Shown piece after piece: positions 58,703 through 64,000 of a stretch of 64,000 bases of DNA. The DNA comes from Cladorrhinum sp. PSN259 (taxonomy: Eukaryota; Ascomycota; Sordariomycetes; Sordariales; Podosporaceae). Position 1 is the stretch's first letter. Each line of letters starts with the position of its first letter. The notes beneath the pieces were generated by a model. It was given only the letters and a program-made list of their open reading frames with translations, was not told where the DNA came from and ran no database searches. The stretch lies in assembly GCA_033725935.1 (NCBI GenBank), contig MU867060.1:248001-312000 (forward strand), read 5' to 3'. A program made the translations under genes and the position numbers.

Positions 58703-59664
58703 TCTAGCGCTTGTGAAAACTGAGGCAAAAATGGAAGAGAGGAAAGGTATATAGGGAGGCGTTCAGTTTTCGTTTCGAGTTCGATCAGTTGGGAGTTATT
58801 ATATCATCGTCGGCAAGGGCGGCGGGCAGGCAAATCAAAAGCAGTCGGTCGCGCACAGAAGCTAAGAGTCGAGGATTTGGAGAGTTGCTTTTAAGAAATA
58901 AAAAAAGGAGCGAAGAGGTGCAATCGCCACGGTTGCTGTGTTAGAGATTGGAAATTATCCCCTTTTGTCGTTTTTAAAAAGAAGTGGTTGTTTTTTTTAT
59001 TTTAAAAAAAAGTCAAAGGTGGTGGTCTCGTGTCGCTCCTGTTTGGGAACCACCACAATGTCACTAGCCAGTGAGCACTGCCGCGTATGTATAATTGACC
59101 CCTGCAACCAATGCAAGGACGGGAACGGAGTGTCAAGCCAAATCAGAAAACTTGCGAAACTGGAGTGTAAATGCGACTAGATTTTCAATCCATAGCATTA
59201 TAAGTTTCTACCACTAAGAGTTCGTGATTCCGTTTCCAACGGGGTCGAATTTGTGATCTGGAGTCCAAACGGCGGAGTTGAGGGCTGAAGATCTCGAACA
59301 GCTGGTGGCGGCTGTGGTGGGGTACCCTGGATCTAGTACCCCTGAACCCCTGAACCCCTATTTCAACTTTAAGCCGGAGATACCCTGAAACTTCGAAAGT
59401 GACAAATGTCGGCTCAATGCCACAGTAACACGGCGGACATGTTTTTATCAGTTTCTTCATAAAAGGTGGTGTCTGAAGATCAATATTGTCTGAAAAAATG
59501 AAGTTAATCATGGTCAATTGTATCATCAAGTGGGCAATATTTGTCGCATTTTCGCTTGCAGAATTCTGAAGTGCGAGGAGCAGCTTTGTTCAATATCTTG
59601 TTTCCTGAATGTATTGTAGATTATTCTCTATGGAGAATCAGACTCTAGGGATAAACAACTCGCC
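58703..59664. other. Intergenic region, F-box gene / GUP1
   Basis: 962 bp with the GUP1 promoter and the F-box gene 3' end. It includes three consecutive ACCCCTGA-like units near 59337-59360. No supported gene. Confidence 0.5.
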
Positions 59665-61341
59665 TCATGCACCTTGAACGCCATAACTCTTGACCCGGCT
59701 GAAGAAGAACGGCTTGTCATTGCGTAGTGTGAATGGGGCCCAGTCATCAGTAAGACGGTTGTACGAGTAGTGCCCCCTCCAGACAAGCTTGGTATTCTTC
59801 GCCGATGCCCTCTTACCGGTAGTTTTCAGACTGAGGTCCAGCCTGTAGATGTACTTGCTCACGCCTTCGGTTTCCACGATGAGATCTCCCTCGACCTCGC
59901 TCAGCGATGCGCTGGGATTGTCGCCCGCTTTGGCGAGCCTCCAACGGCCTCTCAAAGCAGATTGGACGACAATGCTCGGAAGATGTGCTGAAGTTCCTCC
60001 AGAATGCAGTGCTAACGCTTCACGAGTGAGATGATGGACAACGTTAACTGGCTCCGCAGTGGTGAGCAAACTGATACATGTTCCGTCTCGGAAGAAGCGG
60101 AGGTATCGGTAGTAGGTGACGATATGCATCGGCGTATTCCAGGTGATCAAGTTAGGGTTGGCCTGACCCGAGCGGACGTAGTTGACAGTGCTGATATAAC
60201 AACCATTGAAACGAATACGCGGCCGAAGCCGGAACATCTGCAGCCAGGATGATGAATATAGCGAATTGTAGAATGCGAGCGTATTAGCTGTGGTTTCAGC
60301 ATGGTGCTGCTCCGAACGTTCTGAAAGAGTCAAGGGAGGTAGAGAATCCTCCTCGTCCTCTCCCGTGGATCTTTCCGCGGAGGCTACTGCCTCGTCCGCT
60401 TCGCGCACGAGATCCTCGTCAGTAAGCGGCTCCCAAGTAATCTGTCGTTGCCAATGATAATGCATTCCGCCAAAGCCGAATTCAGGACCAAGGCAGATAC
60501 GCCGCCAAATGCGGTCTTCGGTCGTGACCAGAAATGCCAGGCGCTTGCACACCTGAGAAAGGCGCACAAAATCACCAATATCCATGATAGCAACGTCGCG
60601 CATGATTTGCACTAAAATCTCATCAGGGATAGAGGCGATTGGGCAAGGAGATTGCGGTGTTCCTTCGATCTCTGGTGGGGCAGGCTCAATGGAAAGCTTC
60701 GAGAAGCCCGCGATGAGTTGGTTAATCGACTGAGGCTGCTGCTCTTTCTTTTGAGAAGGAGTCGCGATAGCCGGTCCAGGCTCACTGGCTGGTGTTGTCT
60801 TTGGTGGTGCCTTTGGGAAGTACTTGTTCTTGTACTTTTGGTCGACTCTATCATCCATCTGAAGCCATTATCAGCAAGGAGATCCAAACCAAGCTAGGAT
60901 GAAATCTTGACTTACCCTGAACGCCTTTCTGTACAATCTGACACTATCTCCATGATTTCCGGCTGCCTCTCTTTCAACAGCCTTTTCATAATGCTCCAGC
61001 GCCGTTACAGGTTCCGCTTTGGTTGGAACTGAGGGACTGGATTCAACGGTTGCTCCAATTGCGCCAGCAGGCTCATCAAACGAGACTGATGGGACATAGT
61101 CATCTTCATCATCATCATCCCGTGCTTTGGATTTCTTGCTTGGTTGAGGAGCTGGTTGTTGCCGGGGTGGTTCAGTGAGTGGGGCTAGCCTCTTAGCCGC
61201 AGCTTGAGCTTGAGCCTGAGCTTGAGGTCGAGGCCTCACAGCTGCCGGCTGCTGTTGGAGTTGTGAATGTCTGGACTGGACTTCGGCTCTCCATTGTTGT
61301 CTAAAGGACTCGAGCTCCGGGTTTGAGTCTTCGGAGCCCAT
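59665..61341 (-). CDS. F-box protein, FBXO9/Hrt3 family
   Basis: Putative substrate receptor of an SCF ubiquitin ligase. Two exons (61341-60916, 60858-59665) give 539 aa. The N-terminus is Gln-rich and disordered. A TPR-like helix (ALEHYEKAVEREAAGNHGDS) precedes the intron. The F-box lies at about residues 190-240: IASIPDEILVQIMRDVAI, FVRLSQVCKRLAFLV and DRIWRRICLG. The C-terminal half follows the Hrt3/FBXO9 pattern (MFRLRPRIRFNGCYISTVNY, HIVTYYRYLRFFRDGTCISL). In yeast Hrt3 targets are few. The promoter side carries several GATA motifs. Confidence 0.9.
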
Positions 61342-61570
61342 TATTTAGAACGATGACGATGAGCGCCAAGAATCAGGAAGGGGAGTTGAAGTTGGCGGTA
61401 AGAGACATAAGACAAAGGAAATGAAAGCACTTCAATCAACGCTCATGAGAAACGTATGTGAGAAGAAAATTGGCTTATTATTAAAGAAACCTCGCGATGA
61501 TGAAATGGATGAAAGCGGTCAACACTCGATGGGACCGGTCAAGTGTGTCATTCGGCGAGGCGATGGCGAT

Positions 61571-61619
61571 TGATAAGCACTTGGAGACTTCCGATAAGCC
61601 GAGCTGATAAGCCGATAAG
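61571..61619 (+). promoter_or_regulatory. Cluster of GATAAG motifs upstream of the F-box gene
   Basis: Four GATAAG cores occur at about 61572, 61593, 61606 and 61614, all in one orientation, 230-280 bp upstream of the F-box start at 61341. Fungal GATA factors (AreA, Sre-type) bind such sites, usually in pairs. Confidence 0.5.
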
Positions 61620-61833
61620 CCCTAAGGATGAAGTTCAACCCCCTTTTATTTCTTCACCCGAAAGTCTTCATCGCAATATTTATCAGATACCGTTGATAAT
61701 TTGATTGGATCACCCTATATATCTTATATACATGCTCAGTTACAAACGAATTCCCCCGTTTGTCTAAATGAATCCCGCCGTCTAATTGTTCACACTCATC
61801 CTCTTTCCATGTATCCAACTTCCCATTCCAGCC

Positions 61834-61876
61834 TTTTTTACCTCTTTTTTACCTCTTTTTTACCTCTTTTTTACCT
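61834..61876 (+). repeat. Tandem ACCTCTTTTTT repeat
   Basis: Three and a half units of about 12 bp (TACCTCTTTTT) occur within the probable 3' flank of the P450 gene. Confidence 0.8.
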
Positions 61877-61964
61877 TTTCCAAAGAAACAAGGTAAAGAC
61901 GGTCCAGTAGTAAACATCTATGCATTTATGTAAAGGTTATGGGGTTATGCAAGTAAATGGCAAT

Positions 61965-63584
61965 TTACAAAACGGTAGCCTTGACTGTGACTCCCTCCTT
62001 GGGCCGGAGCACGAGACGCCACATCTTCCACTCCTCGGGGTCGGGAGTGTCATAGTCCCGCTGGAAGTCGTACATGCTCAGCAGGCAGCAGAGCAACACT
62101 TTCATCTCCGTCTCGGCAAACTTGCGCCCAATGCAGCCTCTGGGTCCCTGCAAGAAGGTCATGAATGCGTTGGGCACCACAGACTCGGGAAGGTTGTCCC
62201 AACGGTCGGGATCAAATTCGTCGGCCGTCTCGCCCCAGTAAATCGGCATCCGGTTGATGGTATTGGCCAGTACGTAGATGACGGTGCCGCCTGGAACCTT
62301 GTATGGGCCAAGCTGATCATCCTCGAGCGACTGGCGGACCGTCATAGGGATGGGAGGAATGTAGCGCAGCGATTCACGGCAGACATTGTCCATGTACGGC
62401 AGCTTATCAGGATCGACGGCGTTGATCTTCTCGGTATCAAAGCGAGATTCCGCGTCAAAGAGGAACGGCATATGCTCCCTGATCTCTTCGCGGAGCTTGC
62501 TCTGAATCTCTGGGTGGGTAGAAAGCAGGTGAATAGTCCAGGCCACAGCAGTAGCAGTGGTATCATGGCCGGCGCCAAGAAAGGTCATGATCTGGTCACG
62601 CATCGTATTGAAGGTCAGACCCTGTTCGCCTGTCTCCTTGAGCTTCTTGTTCTCTTTGGCAATCAGAGCGAGAACATCTTTGGCACCAGTATTGTTCTCG
62701 GCCTCGTCGAGCTTCTCGGTGATGATGCTGGTAGCCTTGTCCAGAATGATGCCTCTGGCTGTCTCCATATCGCGGTTCATCTTAGATGGAATATGCCTCG
62801 AGGCCGGGATGAAGGCTTGCATGCCGTGCAAAAGTCGGGAGAAGAGATCAAACGCAAACACTAGCCGATAGGCCTCACGAATTGGAACGTCGGGGTCATC
62901 CAGCGAGTTGATATCGTAACCGAAGCCAGCCTTGCCAATGATGTCGAGAGTGCACCTGTTGAGCCATTCGAGAACCTCAAAAGACTTGGCCGTAACGCTT
63001 GCCTGTGTCATCTCCAACCGCCACAGCTTAGCCATCATAAGGGACTTCTCCCAAAAGATTGGTGTCAGAGAACGGATTGACTGAATGGAGAAACCAGCTG
63101 TGAGAGCCTTGCGCTGAACCATGTGCTCCTGACCCTCGGCCAACAAGACACCTTCGCCCAGAATGCGAACCATCCACAGCTTAGCACGCACGGGCTTGGG
63201 ATAATTGTACGGGTTCTTGACGGTCATGTGCTTGAGGGCCTCGTCGCCGGCGACGGAAAGTCTTTCAGCCCCAAAGGGAAAGAAGTAGCGGATGATTGGA
63301 CCGTGTTCCTTGTGCCACCGACGCTGGGGAACACCGCACTCCTCGGTAATGATGGTGAAGAACTGGCCCCAAAGAGGGTTACCAGGAACCGTGGGTACAT
63401 GTCGGAGCTCGGAAAAGTAAAGAGGATAGAGCCAGCTCAACCAAACAATGAAGTAGAGTGGCATAAAGGCAGCAAGAGCTGTTCCGACGGTCTGAGCTAT
63501 GGGTAATTCTAACTTCCTCGCAACACCTATGAATGCTGCCGTTGTTGTCGCAAGGGCAGGACCAAAGGTAATCTTTGAAGCCAT
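61965..63584 (-). CDS. Cytochrome P450 monooxygenase
   Basis: Heme-thiolate oxygenase, probably ER-anchored. Single exon, 539 aa. Hydrophobic N-terminal segment TALAAFMPLYFIVWLSWLYP is the membrane anchor. Diagnostic motifs are the I-helix FLGAGHDTTATAV, the K-helix ESLRYIPP (ExxR), FDPDRW in the meander, and the heme loop FLQGPRGCIGRKFA, with the ligand cysteine near residue 484. The substrate is unknown and I do not assign a CYP family. No redox partner or biosynthetic neighbour is nearby, so a secondary-metabolite role is not indicated. The complete ORF without introns is unusual for fungal P450s. Confidence 0.95.
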   Translation of the reverse strand: MASKITFGPALATTTAAFIGVARKLELPIAQTVGTALAAFMPLYFIVWLSWLYPLYFSELRHVPTVPGNPLWGQFFTIITEECGVPQRRWHKEHGPIIRYFFPFGAERLSVAGDEALKHMTVKNPYNYPKPVRAKLWMVRILGEGVLLAEGQEHMVQRKALTAGFSIQSIRSLTPIFWEKSLMMAKLWRLEMTQASVTAKSFEVLEWLNRCTLDIIGKAGFGYDINSLDDPDVPIREAYRLVFAFDLFSRLLHGMQAFIPASRHIPSKMNRDMETARGIILDKATSIITEKLDEAENNTGAKDVLALIAKENKKLKETGEQGLTFNTMRDQIMTFLGAGHDTTATAVAWTIHLLSTHPEIQSKLREEIREHMPFLFDAESRFDTEKINAVDPDKLPYMDNVCRESLRYIPPIPMTVRQSLEDDQLGPYKVPGGTVIYVLANTINRMPIYWGETADEFDPDRWDNLPESVVPNAFMTFLQGPRGCIGRKFAETEMKVLLCCLLSMYDFQRDYDTPDPEEWKMWRLVLRPKEGVTVKATVL

Positions 63585-64000
63585 ATCGGGCGGTTTGCTG
63601 AACTTCGCATCCAGACTCTAAGCATGTGGGAGTTGTGGTAGCCGGGGTTGCACTGTTGAATATCTGGCTGCCGGACTTTTGAACTGCACGTGTACAGCTG
63701 GTGAAATGGGCTACCCAACGGTCTGATTAAACCGTCATGCTCGTGATGGTTATATACGACCTCTCCGACCTCTCTTCAGTCTTATCGGAAGCCCGTCATT
63801 GTCAGTTACAGACAGCATTGCGCAGGGTGAACCAATATCGTTAGCTGAGGGCTTTTTTGAGTCGATCTGCTCCGTGCTTTGTCCCGGTGTGGGCTAGCTT
63901 CTTTCCAGAACACACGCCCAGCTGGTCGTCATCGATGAATTCCACTCAACTAGGACCAAGGTGCAGCCTATAACCCAGGTATATAGGCTAGGAAATCTTC
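63585..64000. promoter_or_regulatory. P450 upstream region at the window edge
   Basis: Immediately upstream of the minus-strand P450 start. It contains an AGGTATATAGGCTAGG-type stretch at the very end. No coding region. Confidence 0.45.

Larger units (their letters stand above)
61342..61964. other. Intergenic region, P450 / F-box gene
   Basis: Holds the F-box gene promoter and P450 3' end. It includes the GATA cluster at 61571-61619 and the 12-bp tandem repeat at 61834-61876. No supported gene. Confidence 0.6.

Noticed and set aside
59337..59360. Telomere-like repeat
   Set aside because: Units are ACCCCTGA, not CCCTAA; only three copies inside an intergenic region.
1..64000. tRNA or rRNA genes, transposons, CRISPR
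   Set aside because: No B-box type motif outside coding regions stood out, and no transposase or array was seen by eye; a tRNAscan or RepeatMasker run would be decisive.

Overview
The window looks like chromosomal DNA from a filamentous ascomycete (Pezizomycotina, probably Sordariomycetes). I infer this from dense, mostly housekeeping genes on both strands, many short introns (about 48-130 nt) with GTAAGT/GTATGT-type donors and CAG/TAG acceptors, and typical fungal proteins (Hem25, Nas6, Gup1, YAP180, MAT1/Tfb3). I place 24 protein-coding genes. I recognise no tRNA or rRNA gene, no transposon, no CRISPR array and no secondary-metabolite backbone gene. Gene models were built by hand from reading frames, splice-site phase and remembered family sequences; no search was run.

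Layout. 0-17 kb: prefoldin subunit 5 (+), an unassigned conserved protein (-), ORC1 (+), Prp46/PRL1 WD40 splicing factor (-), Nas6/gankyrin (+), TMF1-type golgin (-), alkaline ceramidase (+). 17-29 kb: prefoldin subunit 1 (+), a repeat-rich DUF8035-type coiled-coil protein (+), Hem25-type mitochondrial glycine carrier (-), COG8 (-), an unassigned protein with one C-terminal membrane segment (-). 29-40 kb: a large unassigned fungal protein (+), a TLC-domain membrane protein (+), then two divergently transcribed low-complexity secreted proteins (36.0-37.4 kb - and 38.4-39.5 kb +). 40-64 kb: mitochondrial aspartyl-tRNA synthetase (-), AP180/CALM-type ANTH protein (+), MAT1/Tfb3 (+), a 982-aa unassigned protein (-), a multi-span FAR-17a/AIG1-like membrane protein (+), Gup1 MBOAT acyltransferase (-), FBXO9/Hrt3 F-box protein (-), and a cytochrome P450 (-).

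The genes do not form one obvious pathway. Themes recur: protein folding and turnover (two prefoldin subunits, Nas6, F-box protein), Golgi and endocytic traffic (TMF1, COG8, YAP180), lipid metabolism (ceramidase, TLC protein, Gup1), mitochondria (Hem25, AspRS) and core nuclear functions (ORC1, Prp46, MAT1).

The least conventional material is the secreted pair at 36-39.5 kb. One member carries a DNA-level duplication that appears to have copied its own signal-peptide region and ends in an RGG-type tail; the other is a Gly/Asn-rich precursor with dibasic sites and a GPI-like tail. Other points of note are a 14-nt exon in Nas6, an apparent GC-AG intron in prefoldin 1, a 29-residue repeat array in the DUF8035 gene and a GATA-motif cluster upstream of the F-box gene. 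I found no convincing previously undescribed multi-gene system.
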